Assembly (NCBI GenBank): GCA_023213395.1
Contig: CM041465.1
Coordinates: forward strand, 34,045,741 to 34,109,740
DNA length: 64,000 nt
Direction of reading: 5' to 3'
From: Cycas panzhihuaensis
Taxonomy: Eukaryota; Cycadophyta
Shown here: piece by piece, positions 39,621-50,512 of the stretch
Layout: each line of letters starts with the position of its first letter
How positions within the stretch are numbered: the first letter of the stretch is position 1
The notes under the pieces: generated by a model
Told to the model about the DNA's origin: nothing
The model's input: the letters and a program-made list of their open reading frames with translations, nothing else
The model's database searches: none
Program-made: the position numbers and the translations under genes

Positions 39621-39630
39621 AGGTGGAGAT
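39621..39630 (+). promoter_or_regulatory. Polypurine tract
   Basis: Aggtggagat directly precedes TGTTAGATAATG, a very common copia purine-tract form. It primes plus-strand synthesis and sets the LTR start. Confidence 0.85.
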
Positions 39631-40227
39631 TGTTAGATAATGTAACAATAATGTTTTGGAGGCTAAAAGTTTGATAGGTTGGCGGTCAAGGGTCCCCCCC
39701 CACCCCCCCACACACATAAAGAAGGGGTTTGGGGATGATAGCCCTTGACCCAAAAATCTAGCACTGAAAAGCATATTAAATTGTAAAGAGAATTAGGGTT
39801 GTTCGCTCAAAATACCCTAGATTCAATGGTCAAGATTTATGCCTTGTATGACTCTCTCATATAGCCCAATTTAGGGTGTTTCTTCATTATGTTGATGGTT
39901 TTTAATGTATTAGATGTACTATCAAGAGTTGGGTGACTAGTTATTGTTGCTGTGAGTATTCTGCTACAGATTATATACATTTCTCCATTCTTTGATAATA
40001 AAGATTGATACCTTTCCTGTGTGGATGTTTCCCTAGCATACTGCTAGGTTTCTACCACATTATATCATGTGTATATGTAATGCTTTGACTTTCTTATCTA
40101 TTTTATTATATTATCTCTAGTTTAAGAACTTACATGTTAAATTTTAGTTTCGATTCCTATAACTAGTTGCAAAATAGTTTAGATCTTGGTGGTAATTTTA
40201 GGTTATTAGGACCTTATCTTCTTAATA
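39631..40227 (+). repeat. 3' LTR of copia 34863-40227
   Basis: Colinear with 34863-35534 outside the G-rich part. At the matching place it has two runs of C (39694-39709). Confidence 0.9.
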
Positions 40228-40852
40228 ATACCTCATTCAAAGATGGTCAGAGGGTGTTGCCCTTAGTTTAGCCTCTCGGGAGAACTATGTTAGAGGTGTA
40301 CAGGCTAGGGAAGATGATGGGTCAGTGACTAGATCAATTCAAATAGCCTATGGCCACCATGGGCCTAGATGTGTATAGATAGGGGTGTTGAATGATGGAG
40401 GCATGACCTCAATGGTAAGATAAGGTGGGCAACATAGCCTAAGGTGAGAGCATGAAAGCTCTAAGCCCCTTGAGTGTATGAAACAATGCCTCAAATATCC
40501 AAGGATGAGAGAGACTTAGTGAGTCTAAGTGGGTTGCCATAGTTTAACCTCATTAGTGGTCATCAAAGAAGGAGTTATTTGGGCTCACCTTAGAGCCATT
40601 TTAAATTTTTTTTGGTGTTCTACATATATTATTTTTTAGTATTTACATTATTTTATATTATTTTTTTATTTTTTTGGAATAATTTTATTTATTTTATGAT
40701 TTTTTTTGGTTAAAATTTTAATGGTTTTCTATTATTTTTCTGTTTTTATAAATAAGGATTACATAAAAAGGGAATATGCAAATAAGGAAATGCCAATAGA
40801 GTAATAAAAGGATGAGGTTATGGGACATCAAGAAGTAATACATCCTAGGAGG

Positions 40853-40933
40853 TATTGGACTATGACTGGTTCACTTGCCGAGGAGTCCTCTTCTCAAATC
40901 ACCCGTGGGCTTTTGGTGTAACGGTAAGTCATA
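40853..40933 (+). repeat. TRIM 5' LTR, 81 bp
   Basis: Pairs with 41083-41163. Both terminal dinucleotides carry transitions (TG to TA, CA to TA) relative to the 3' copy. Confidence 0.95.
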
Positions 40934-40968
40934 AGTGGTATCAGAGCCCAGGTTTAAGGTTTAAATCC
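40914..40968 (+). promoter_or_regulatory. Possible internal Pol III promoter (A and B boxes) in TRIM
   Basis: TGGTGTAACGG at 40914-40924 fits the A-box consensus TRGYNNARNNG at every position. GGTTTAAATCC at 40958-40968 fits the B box GGTTCRANNCC with one C-to-T change. The 33-bp gap between them is within the usual tRNA range. The A box is in the LTR; the B box is just inside the primer site. The tRNA-like promoter reading is inference from motifs; folding as a tRNA is weak. Confidence 0.5.
40936..40948 (+). promoter_or_regulatory. TRIM primer-binding site
   Basis: TGGTATCAGAGCC is an exact tRNA-Met complement. Confidence 0.93.
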
Positions 40969-41082
40969 TGCGCAATGCCGAACAAAGCCCCTTTCCCTGA
41001 TGGGGTCTCCATATACCCCTGATTCAGGTGGAATTGTAACACAAGCGATACATGCAATGGCGGCCTCCTTGTCACAGGGGAG

Positions 41083-41163
41083 TGTTGGACTATGGCTGGT
41101 TCACTTGCCGAGGAGCCCTCTTCCCAAATCACCCATGGGCTTTTGGTGTAACGGCAAGTCACA
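41083..41163 (+). repeat. TRIM 3' LTR, 81 bp
   Basis: Starts TGTTGGAC, ends GTCACA and abuts GGAGG. Confidence 0.95.
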
Positions 41164-41429
41164 GGAGGATCATGAATTAGTCTAGTATGTATAGACGTAT
41201 AAGCTAGTTTACACTTATTTTAGAGCATGGGTAGTATTTTAGGATCTTATTGAAGCATAAGGAAAGCTTTAATAATATGGCCTAACTTCTAAAAGGGGGT
41301 AAGAATGCCTCGAGTTGTTGCCATAGTTTAGCCTCTTTAATGAGTGCCCCTCAAAGGTGAGACTAAGGGGGAATTATCCTTCTAGATATATGTCCTAATT
41401 AAAGGCCCTTTAAGTTAGACTAAGGTCAT

Positions 41430-41862
41430 CAACTAACAGTAAACGATGCTCAAGGATGAAGGACACTAACCTATTAGTCTTGGTATTAAGCTTATGTGGG
41501 ATATGGTGAATATGGATAGAAGGGAATTAGGCCAAAAGGGACCTATCTTGGTAACTATGGGAAATTAACCTAGTATAGACCTAGGTGAGTTGGGACACTA
41601 TGAGCTAGGAGTCACAATAAAAGATAATGGAGCCATAGTAGATGTGTAATGCATCTATCAAGGACTCTATGATAGCAAAATATTTAGCTATATTATTAGT
41701 GGCAATATGTAGGTAGACTCCATATTAGAAAAAGGTGTGCCCAAGGTGGTCATAAATGGTCTATGTTGTAATGGAAGGTCCCATATTCCCATAGCTATCC
41801 CCATCAATGTGGATGATCAATGCCATGGGGATAGATATAAAGACAACTCAAGGTAAAGATAC
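41430..41862 (-). pseudogene. Second RNase H domain of the older Tat-like element
   Basis: The minus strand reads MALIIHIDGDSYGN, then IATNNIAKYFAIIESL and IIFYCDS, then a tail IHHIPHKLNTKTNRLVSFIL. This follows the younger element's copy (51718-52140) almost residue for residue, with three stops at Gln positions. Of the RNase HI carboxylates, the first Asp (IDG) and the Asp of CDS are present; the Glu after TNN reads Lys, a G-to-A type loss. Tat-lineage elements are known to carry an additional RNase H. Its position here, beyond the antisense gene, is seen in both copies. Confidence 0.75.
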
Positions 41863-42237
41863 TAAGTAAGGGGATATGGAAAAAATTAATCAATCATCAT
41901 AAGGACTCAGGTAGGCATGTCTAATCTAACTTAAATCATGAGTAAAACTTAGTCCTTAGGAATGATTATGTGTTAGTATCATAACTCTTCAAGACTCATC
42001 CAAAGTAGTGGTCATGCTATGTAGGTTTCGATCATGATTAAGACCATGGTAGGTCTAAGTAATTAGATCTAAAGGTCCTAAATAGCCCACTCAATTAGAC
42101 CCAATCTATAAATTATAGGTGGGGACTAGGCTATCATGCAACCTACCCTAAATACCAAGAAGATGAAGGTGAATATGTCCCCTTAAAATGTATTTTATCT
42201 TATACTTTTCTTTTTTTCCCTTCTTTGGCTTTAAGAG

Positions 42238-42301
42238 AACACACACACACATACACACATCTATCTATTTATCTATATATATATATATATATATATAGAT
42301 A
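42238..42301. repeat. (CA)n-(TATC)n-(TA)n compound microsatellite
   Basis: Short runs of CA, TATC and TA in sequence. Confidence 0.9.
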
Positions 42302-43756
42302 GTTTGGATGATGTAAAGTAGGGGTGGAGGAAAATTAGACCATGGGGATGCCAATTAAGCTTGTCATATCTGCTATGCTTTAACAAAGAACATAATCAAG
42401 ACACGAATAACTAATGAGGAGGGTTGAACTGAGGGATGTGAAGGAAAGTCATGAGTCATGTAAACACACTTAGTGTCTATCATGGGACATGCATGGAACG
42501 AGGCCCTCAAGTTGGTTATCATAGAGAACTAAGACATCTAGTTATAACAGGGACCAAATGGTAGGCATTGAGAGCTCACATCTAGGCTATGAATTAGCTA
42601 AAATTATGTACATGTAAAACCAAGGTAATAGATGAGCCACAGGCTGAGAGGGAAAATATGTTGTGAGTGAGAAAATGTATAACAAAGGGGGGAGCCAAGG
42701 GCACTTAAAAACTCAACTAATGATCAAGAGGATGATAAGAGGGGCTCATGAGCTAACATCATGGTTAGGAGGAAGTTAAAGTTGTAAAAGATTAAACCAA
42801 ATGTGTAATTGAGTGTATATAAAGCAATTTTAAGAGGCACTGAAGAACATAAAGTGAATGGGAAAGAAGGGGTCAGGTAATACTTAGCATGCAAGGGGTA
42901 GACACATGCAAAAAATAAGGGATCAACATGAAGAGATAGTCCCATTGATTATATCCATTGATATGAAATGAGATAGGTCATCAAAGAGGGTCGAAGGCTC
43001 AATATCTAAGTGAAATAAGGTCATTAATGGCATGTATTAATGATGAAAAAGGGCTAAAAGTTCGGCCTAAAGTGCAAAAGCTAGATGATAAATAACACCA
43101 TGATGAGGATGGATAAATCAAGGTTCTAATGGAATTTACTAAGGGAAGAAAACCTTTTTTTTCTTTATTTGACTTTGTTTTCCTATGCTTATTGTGAGTA
43201 AATAGGTCATTAGATTCATATATAGATGGAGTCATTGGACTCCTATCATCATGATGAGTGTTGTACACCCTGGCCCAATAGGTGGATCATCCTTGTTTTT
43301 TTCATAGTTTAGTTTTTAGGATTTTTATTTTTATTTTTAGGTGGGTCATACCTTATTAGTGAAATTTATCTAAATAAAGGTTGAATTAGGCCTTGTTCAA
43401 GGCCAGACTAGAGCAATTTGATTCCCTAGCCTCATTGGGTAATATAGTTTTTCCTTTAATGTGTCTTTTTTTTTTTTTTTTTAATTATTTTTTAAAAATT
43501 TCATGTATCACGAATTATGACAGTACCATAAAGTTTCATAGAGAAACCTTGTGGCACTGTAATAATTACTATAGGACTACAAAAATATTTATATTATAGA
43601 AATATATTATTAAAAATTTATTATTTTATTTTAAAATATCCTCTAAAGTCACTTTGTAAGACTGTTTCTTAGCATATGATGAACCTAGATGTATGATGAC
43701 TACTGTAATTAACATTTTACAAGTGTTTACAGGCCATTCCATGATTGATAATTACG

Positions 43757-44467
43757 AAAACATAAGTACACCTATGTTAGGGCTATCTGACTTGATGACA
43801 TGCCATGATAGGGAGGTCTTGAGATGGTTTAGGTTGCTATGAGTGGCGATAACACATCAATACATGTCAGACTAGGTGTTATTAGTGGATATTATGTCTT
43901 ATTAGAATAGGAGGAGGTAGGTCTTCCACCTACTAAGCATTAAGTATGTTGGTATCAATGCAAGGGATGTGATGAGAATTTTAGGGTTAGTGATCTTGGG
44001 AGCACCTCCTAAGTTAGAGATTTTTCCTAATACCAAGGATGTACATAGGGCAATAGTAACATACTTCTATGGGAGAGGCCATTCAGATTACAAAGGAGGG
44101 AGTGCAAAGAAGATCATGGCCACTAGTAGTCCTCAATCAAGGAAATTGATTATCTTTACCATTCTATTTTGAATATCCCAGTGACTAAACTATAGAGAGG
44201 TTCTCAGTGGGTGGATGGATGTTATCCATCATTTTGAGAGTGGTGAGAGGTAAGATTGGGCAACCCTCATAGTGGCGAACATCCAGGCACAACTAGATCA
44301 GATTAAGGTAGCTGGACATATGGGCTTTTCATATTGCTCCTTACTATAGTGTTGGTTCTTTGACCAATTTTATGGGGTAGGGCTTATAAGTAGGCCATAA
44401 CTGGTAGCACTTAGTGAAGCCCTCATTCGTATATGGTCACCATGGTTTCGAAGCTTGGGGAGCCAAA
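43757..44467 (+). pseudogene. N-terminal half of antisense gene in the older Tat element (possible plant mobile domain)
   Basis: The frame includes DREVLRWFRLL, then SD-stop-VLLVDIMSY, then the open stretch 43969-44172 with MRILGLVILGAPP and SRKLIIFTILF, then NYREVLSGWMDVI and IRIWSPWFRSLG at the break. Each block has a counterpart in order in the minus-strand gene inside the younger element (50510-49306). The M-x-R-I-L-G-x-x-x-x-G-x-P block resembles the aminotransferase-like plant mobile domain of plant retroelement proteins, a guess needing an HMM search. It is cut at the TSD GCAGT (44468-44472) and resumes at 55083. Stops at Gln positions make it dead. Confidence 0.6.
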
Positions 44468-44472
44468 GCAGT

Positions 44473-45233
44473 TGTTTCCCAACTAATGGGAATGGACTCG
44501 AGATGCATCGACGCAGGTTCGTTTAGGTATATTTTCTTACTTTTCTTGCCCATGCTTGATTGAGGTTATTTAGAGTAGGTTGCTTGACATATGCCTGCCT
44601 GCATACATTGCTTTTCTACTTGCTCATAACGCATGTGTCTATAGCACACCATCAGCCTATGACGACTCACAGCGGGGGCATTCCTCAGTGAATGCTACAC
44701 CCCGTATGGTGCATGACCCACCACGGTGTCTCCGCGGCCTCCTGGGATGTTTCCGCCCTATTTGCTCTCGTTACGACATGTTGCTTATGTTGCAGTCCTT
44801 CCTAAGTCTGATTTAATCCTTAGTTAGGACTCTTTGCATTATTTTGGATACTTGCCCATTGCCTGGGCATTCCCTCAATTGCTCTAACTTATGTTTAGCC
44901 TTGATTTTTGCTCCAAAACCTAATTTTTCTGCTTATTTTTCTCTTTTTTTGATTCTAGGCTGATACCGATGTAAACTTAGCAGTACCGCAGAGTTTGCCG
45001 CGGTACCGTAGAGTTTGACACGATATGACTGTTTGAAATTTAAAAAAAGAGAACCACGTGATAGTTTCCATTTTTTTTGCGAAACTGCCGCGTGGCATTG
45101 ATTGATTCGAGATGCCCTGACATCCCCAACGTTCACCTGCTGTGAACAAGGGGGATAAAGAGGATTTTGCTCCTATTTTTTCAGATCTTTTTTTTTATTT
45201 TTTAAACTTCTAAGAAAAACTCTCAACTTTCAC
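44473..45233 (+). repeat. Truncated 5' LTR of the younger Tat-like element
   Basis: Nearly identical to 52489-53253. Similarity stops sharply after ctcaactttcac, where the 3' LTR continues with acaagg but this copy turns into gag coding sequence. A deletion of about 1.8 kb of LTR plus primer site and leader is the simplest reading. Confidence 0.92.
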
Positions 45234-46252
45234 CTCCTAAGCCCTCGCAACGTCGCGAGGCGCCTCCCCCAGCGAAGGAAACCAAACCTTCGCAGCCCGC
45301 TAGGTCCACCTCTCATCTGACTGAGAGGACCCTAGATCCTTTTACCTCCGCTATTCGCTTATTTAAGCACACGATGAAGGAGCTTAAGCTCCAACCTCCT
45401 TCATCGCCGACCTCCTATAAACTAGTTCAGCAAGCTTCTCGTGCGATACCCCCCAAAGGGGGTAACACCCAGCCTTCTCAAGCAAGGAGGATCGATCCTC
45501 CCCTTGAGAAGAGGTGGTGTTCCATCCACGGGGAGTGTTTCCATGATGATGCGCGTTACCGGGCACAGCACCCACGTGATGCCGGGCCGCGTGACTCGTC
45601 TCCTAGGGGGGCGTTGAGGCCTAACCTCGATCAACCCATTCATAGAGACCCGTTCCCCAAACATGGGGAACGTGGTCATGATGTTTGGCAAAGGAACAAT
45701 CAGAATCAGGATAGGTCTCCTGATTCTCGTCCTTCGTATGGTAGAGGGAAGGGTGTGCGAATGTCACCTTCCCCTTCATGCTCCCCTGACCGCCGTGCTC
45801 CATCCCCTTCATGTCCGAATAAGGGAAAGAAGGTGATCCAAATGCTTGAGACCACTCCCCTTTACGCGTTGACTCGGTCTCAAGTCGCGAAGGAGGCAAC
45901 AGGCGCCTCCGCATCTACCTTGCAACTCGATCCCTCCCAAGTCGCTCCTGGAGATTCCCGCACTTCCCAAGAGCATTCCTGTCGCCTTGTGAGATTCGAC
46001 TTTAGGAGAGCCCTTACCCAACCCACAGGGAGGGGTAAGCCCTTCTCTGTAGTCGAAGAGCTTCTCACCGTAGTTGCTGGGATGTCCATCATGGACATCT
46101 TGAGAAGTTACCCCGAGCAGCGAACGCTCCTCTTGGAAGCTCTAGGATCGAGTGACGCGTCCGTTCATGCCTTGGGCACAACCCAAAGCTACGAACCTGT
46201 TATCTCCTTCGATCCCAGAGATCTTCCCGCATCTAGTGGAAGGGAACGCTAA
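45234..46252 (+). pseudogene. Tat-like gag, 5' truncated
   Basis: The frame is open to a stop at 46250. The first part (45234-45373) has no start because of the deletion junction. Pro/Ser/Arg-rich sequence surrounds a zinc-binding motif RWCSIHGECFHDDARYR near 45510-45560, which resembles the gypsy/Tat C-x-x-H-x-x-x-x-H-x-x-x-x-C knuckle with the final Cys replaced by Tyr. Gag would form the particle and bind RNA. Other frames open here (minus strand 45384-46098) are shadows. The upstream capsid part is missing. Confidence 0.7.
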
Positions 46253-46645
46253 TGGAACTTCCCTTTCACCATCACCATAGATACTCTTGATTGCACGTTG
46301 CGAAGAACCGTCGTGGACAATCTGCTTCTTCACAATGCCATGCCCTTGCGCATTATGCAAGAGCTTGGCATTTCTGCCTTAGAACCTGTTCCATGGCATT
46401 GTCAGGGTTATGACGGTAGCGAGAAGACTCCCTTAGGATCTGTCTTGATACCCCTTACCCTTGAGGATAAGACTGTTGTTACTGACATCGTCATCCTCGA
46501 TGTTGATGTTGATTACAACTTGCTTCTGGGTCGACCATGGCTTGACCAAATGGGAGCCATGTGTTCCACCCGTTGGGGGCAACTTAAATTTGTCCATAAC
46601 GGGCAAATGAAAGTTGTCTCCTGTGAGCAATCGCTCGCCAAATAA
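46253..46645 (+). pseudogene. Tat-like aspartic protease
   Basis: After the stop at 46250 the same frame goes on to 46645. It holds RRTVVDNLLLHNAMPLRIM, where a retropepsin would have D-x-G after the hydrophobic pair: the Asp is present but the Gly is not. The C-terminal signature ILDVDVDYNLLLGRPWLD is the Tat/gypsy form of the protease end (usually Y-N-x-L-L-G-R-P-W). It would cut the polyprotein; it is probably inactive. Confidence 0.8.
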
Positions 46646-47419
46646 GCTAGGCCTTCTGCCCAAGTAAGCCATGGCCATACGAAGGGAAACAAACGCCCTT
46701 CTGACCATGTCTCGGCTTGCTCCATTAGAATCCGCGATTCCTCTTACCGTGAAGAGAATCCCATATCTTCTTCTCCTAATTTGATGCGTTTCGCCCCCAT
46801 TGGTGTCGGGAGCTATGGGTACCTCACCATGTTTGACGATGACGGGTCCCATAGCGAGGATGAGGATCGTCCTCACCCAGTTTCGTTCCTCCGCACTAGT
46901 GTAGGGCATCCTCCTAGTCTTAGGTTTCCCCCTATGACCCCTTTTGTTGTAGAGCCTGGTCATTTTCACATGTCACATGACATTGTGCATGTTGATCATC
47001 ACGTTCCTGGCTCTTCCATCCCATCACCTCCCGTAGGTGATGATGTTGAGAGTTTCCCTCTTACTTTTTACGAGGGACCTCTCCTTGACTCTCCCTCAGA
47101 GTCTCTTAGGGATGATGGGTAGTTTTCAGGCCATACCGGTCCTATCGCTCCCACACTATCCCGCGTCTCGTCCATTCGAAGTCAGGTCATCCATGGGGTG
47201 GACTACTTCGAAGATGATGAGGCTTTCACGAGCACTTAAGTGTTCCATGCCCAGTTTACCTCCTGGTCACCACAAGCTTGGCCACCAGAAGGTCTTAGCG
47301 ATTGGGTCCACATTAGCTGACCCAATCCCTTCTTTCGTTTCCTCCCTTCCGGTTGATCTTGCCCCCCTCCATTTCGAGGAGGGGAATGCCATGTGCATGG
47401 GGGCAACTCAGGACATAGT

Positions 47420-47858
47420 CCTTGCCCCGGACAAGGTCATCAAGGTAGGAGCGGAATGTACTCCTGACGAAGTGAGGGAATACTCCCTCCTGTTCTGGGA
47501 GTTTCGAGATGTATTCGCATGGGACTACTCGGATATGAAGGGCATTGACCCCTCCATCGTCACGCATAACCTTACGACCTTCCCTGACGCTCTCCTCGTG
47601 CGTCAGAAGTAGCGTCCCCTTCACTCGAAGCTTTCAGCTACCGTTAAGATGGAAGTTGAGAAGCTCTTGGATGCGAGACTCATTTCTTCCATCGATTACC
47701 CTAAGTGGGTATCGAATATCATTCCCGTTGCTAAGAAGAACGGGACCATTCGTATTTGTGTCGATTTTCGCGACATAAACAACGCTTGTCCTAAGGACAA
47801 CTTTCCTCTTCCCTTCATTGATCAAATAATTAATTGCCATGCTCTGAAACGAGCCTAA
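47420..47858 (+). pseudogene. Reverse transcriptase N-terminus (Tat type), truncated
   Basis: FRDVFAWDYSDMKGIDPSIV (47503-47562) and then VEKLLDARLISSIDYPKWVS and RICVDFRDINNACPKDNFPL are the classic start of Tat-lineage RT, with one TAG at 47610. The domain ends at FIDQIIN near 47835, before the catalytic F/Y-x-D-D motif. The following sequence (47860-48140) has no RT similarity. RT palm, first RNase H and integrase are therefore deleted. Between the protease and this point, 46646-47419 is a low-conservation linker with several stops. Confidence 0.85.
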
Positions 47859-48460
47859 ACCACCATTTTAAATTGTTCCCATTCCTCCCAACCACAGGTA
47901 GAATGGCAATTTAAGATGGATTTTCGTTTCTTCTTCCAGTTCCTCTCGTGGAACCCGCTGCCTCGCGGCGCCTAGAACCTTTGTCCTCCTATTTGGGCAT
48001 CCTCCAACTAGGACGATACTGTGGAGTATCGTCACTCCCCTCTCGTGCCTGTCGTTTCCTTCGCATATTCCGCTATGCTTCCCCGTGGACATGCATGTCG
48101 CTCTATTTCTAACCTCACACCTCTCGATCATCGCTGCTTACGGTGGACGCGTGTGCTCCTGTTAGACATATAACCATACATGGAAGGAAACACATGCATA
48201 TTGCAACCAAATATTTACAACAAAATATATTTACAAAATATACATATTTACATACAAACATTTACAACATATTACAAACAATATCCATTTACAAAAGTAA
48301 ACCATACATGCTATCTCTATCATACATGATACATGCCATTTTGTGTCAAAATTGTGTCCCAATTACCTCGTATATATATGTATATGTATATATATATGTA
48401 TGTGTATATATATATGTATGTGTATATATATATATATATATCAAAATGTCATAGTACATC
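47859..48460. other. Unassigned stretch and AT-rich repeat between RT and antisense gene
   Basis: No family is recognised. It contains an imperfect inverted repeat (ccattttaaattg near 47871, caatttaagatgg near 47909). A stretch rich in atttaca motifs covers 48190-48300 and a TA/TG microsatellite 48371-48442. Read on the minus strand, this would be the 3' untranslated side of the antisense gene. Confidence 0.5.
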
Positions 48461-48639
48461 GTGTGTGTGGGAAGCCGGGATCCTTGCAGGGGGGTACAAT
48501 CATGTGAGCTTACATATGACCCCCTGGAGGCCCGTGCTTTCCTGTCAAAGCCATATATATGTACATCTCCTAGTCTACTGCTGTTGTCCTGACCCCGGGG
48601 TCCCATCCCGGGTCTGTGTGATCCCTCTCCTGGGGACCA

Positions 48640-50512
48640 CATCCTCGCGAGGCTCCTCCCCGGCCTCTGCGAGCTGCCTGCCTTGCTCCCCTCGTCCCGA
48701 GGCCGTCTCGGGGTCGTAGCTGCTGTCTACGTGTGGGTCCAGCTCCTGCTCGACCTTGAGACCATCTATGCCACGAGCTGGTCGTAGCGGACCTGGATGC
48801 GATCCCTCTTGCCTTAGAGTCCCTCCTCTATAGCTCTTAACTTCTCCTCCGACGCCTTAAGGCGCTCCTCTAGGATGGCTAAGCGGGTGCTACTCCCCGC
48901 ATCTCCTCCTAGCCCGCTTTGAGTCTCCAAGGCCTGGACTCGTCCACGCAACTCGTCTCGCTCGCCCCTGGCCATGTCGAGCTCTCGCTGCAGCTGCCCC
49001 CAGAATGCCATGTGCTCCTGGGTCTCTGTAGCCCAGATGTCTCTCGCCCTCGCCAGTGGGGCGAATGCCTGCATATAGGCTCCTGCTGATCTGGGCGCAT
49101 CCTCCACCTGGATAGGCAGTTGCCCCTCTGCGTAGACCTGAGGGAACATCTCCCTCACCATGGCCTCGACTAGTCTCCGGACCTCTGCAACTCCTGTCAA
49201 GGCAACATGCTGTGTGTCAGTGTATATCCTCACTGCATATCATGATGAAATGAAATCAAAATTCTATCTAGATGTCAAACGACTAAGGAAACGATTAGGT
49301 CTCACCTGCCGTGGCCGCCGGCTCCTCTGCTCGGGCGACATCCTCATCTCTTGGCTCCCCTCCAGCTGCAGGTACCTCATCATCTGGTATGTCCTCTGCC
49401 TCTGCCTTGTCTCTAGTAGGGACTAGCTCGACCCTTGCCTCTCCAGATCTCCTCACGATCTGCACTGCCCCTCGGTCTCGACCGCTCGCTTGCCCTCGGC
49501 AGCCTCGATGGGCTCGCCTTCCTCCGGCCCAGATGGTCCTGCTGCTCCCTCTGACGACTGTGATAGACCTGCCTCTCCTGAAGGTCGTGATGGGCCAGCT
49601 CCATCTCCCTCGTCATCACCGCCATCGCCCCCATCATCATCGTCATCGTCACTGTCATCGTCGATGGGTGCTCTTGCTCCGCCCGCTCCGTCATCACTCT
49701 CCCACCTCACTGCTATGTAGGGCTCTGCTATGTAGTCTGTCAGAGTAAGGAGGTTGAGTGATGTCGCGTCAACTGACCGGCTGCACATGGGCTCGATCCT
49801 CCGCCCCTGAGCCTCGCCCCGCCACCTCTGGACCATCGGGGCCCACCTCGCTATGGGGAATGGCCCCCTGCCAGTGCCACTGCTGCAAAGTGGTCAAAAA
49901 CCCAACACTATAATAGCGTGCTGAAAGAAAAGCCTCCTCCTCCTGATCTCCTGATGGTGTCTAGTTAGGCGACGAGGTTTGCCGCAACTAGGGTAGCCTG
50001 CCCATCCTCCTCACGGCCACACAGACGCCAACAAGGCCCACCCATCCTCCGGGGATCTCCCTGTAGTTTTGTTTCTGGGAAATCTGGAATAGAATGCATA
50101 GTAGTATGAGTTTCCTCGCCCGAGGAATCTGTGACATGAGTACCGTCTGGAGGGGAGCTCCCCTCCGCTCCACTGCCGCCCCCCGTGAGGAACCGGGCCG
50201 CCTCGTAGGCCGCCTCGGTCTTGGCCGCCTCAGCCTCACAGGTCTCCCTGTCGCTGGTACCCCCAGGATCCGCCTGATATCTCCTGGGGTGATCATGATG
50301 TCTCATATCTGAGGCAAGTGAAATACATGCCTCCTCCCCGCCCTAGCAGTGACACTATGTCAACCAGGAGCCGCTGGTCTGATGTGAACTGGGGTCTTCG
50401 TGGCCTCAGACAGCCACATCTCTTCAGAGTCGCCTTGTCCTCCTGGGACGCCATCTCTAAGTAGCTCAGAATAGGCATGTCGACGTTTTCGCAGTTATCC
50501 ACCGCGATAACT
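48640..50512 (-). pseudogene. Antisense spliced gene in the younger Tat-like element (possible plant mobile domain, acidic tract, coiled coil)
   Basis: It starts near 50512, with a possible splice acceptor ttgtag just before. Blocks in order: SYLEMASQEDKATLKR; SDQRLLVDIVS; MITPGDIRRILGVPATGRP; ARKLILLCILFQ; RWAPMVQRWRGEAQG; LLTLTDYIAEPY; an acidic run of Asp/Glu/Gly (about 49700-49590); an intron (49194-49305); then MFPQVYAEGQLPI and a charged coiled coil (QLQRELDMARGERDELRGRV) to a TAA near 48814. Similarity to the older copy continues past this stop. Frameshifts lie near 50300 and 49460. The function is unknown; the N-terminal part resembles the plant mobile domain only by pattern. Extra antisense ORFs are known in some Tat elements (Grande, Retand types), which supports a resident gene. 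Confidence 0.65.
49194..49305 (-). other. Intron in the antisense gene (112 bp)
   Basis: On the minus strand the exon ends ACGGCAG and the intron begins GTGAGACC. It ends TTGACAG before GAGTTGCAGAGG. Joining the exons keeps the frame (phase 1), giving AATAGVAEVRR. The older copy has an intron at the same place (55368-55468). Confidence 0.75.

Larger units (their letters stand above)
34863..40227 (+). mobile_element. Full-length Ty1/copia element with G/C-rich LTR core
   Basis: LTRs at 34863-35534 (672 bp) and 39631-40227 (597 bp) flank primer site, gag-pol and purine tract. The flanking 5-mers ATACG (34858-34862) and ATACC (40228-40232) match at four of five. The 3' LTR starts TGTTAGATAATG; the 5' LTR starts TATTAGATAATA (G-to-A at the end). 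The 5' LTR carries about 75 extra bp in a G-rich segment. Gag begins only about 70 bp after the primer site, the usual compact copia layout. Confidence 0.92.
40853..41163 (+). mobile_element. TRIM (miniature LTR retrotransposon), 311 bp
   Basis: Two 81-bp terminal direct repeats (40853-40933 and 41083-41163) differ at seven positions, all transitions. They are flanked by identical 5-mers GGAGG (40848-40852 and 41164-41168). The 3' copy keeps TG...CA ends. Next to the 5' repeat is an exact primer site TGGTATCAGAGCC at 40936-40948; before the 3' repeat is the purine tract cacaggggag (41073-41082). The 150-bp interior has no coding capacity. This is the full TRIM layout; mobilisation would need proteins from another element. 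A box-like and B box-like tRNA promoter motifs are present (see separate entry). Confidence 0.95.
40233..41430 (-). other. Probable 3' LTR region of the older Tat-like element
   Basis: This stretch lies beyond the second RNase H of the minus-strand Tat-like element, where its 3' LTR should be. I cannot align it with the LTR of the younger copy by eye. A phrase near gttgccatagtttagcctc recurs near 40250, 40530 and 41320, which hints at internal duplication. The TRIM at 40853 interrupts it. Confidence 0.3.

Noticed and set aside
40914-40980. A true tRNA gene
   Set aside because: A and B boxes are present, but the T arm pairs poorly and no acceptor or anticodon arm can be built; the sequence is part of a TRIM.
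40941-41185. Open frames over the TRIM on both strands
   Set aside because: The element is non-coding by structure; the frames include LTR, primer site and purine tract.
45384-46360. Several minus-strand open frames of 60-97 codons
   Set aside because: Shadows of the GC-rich gag and protease on the plus strand; no domain and no match to the older copy.
48190-48300. Telomere-like or centromeric tandem repeat from atttaca motifs
   Set aside because: The motifs are irregular and do not form a fixed-length unit; simple AT-rich sequence explains them.
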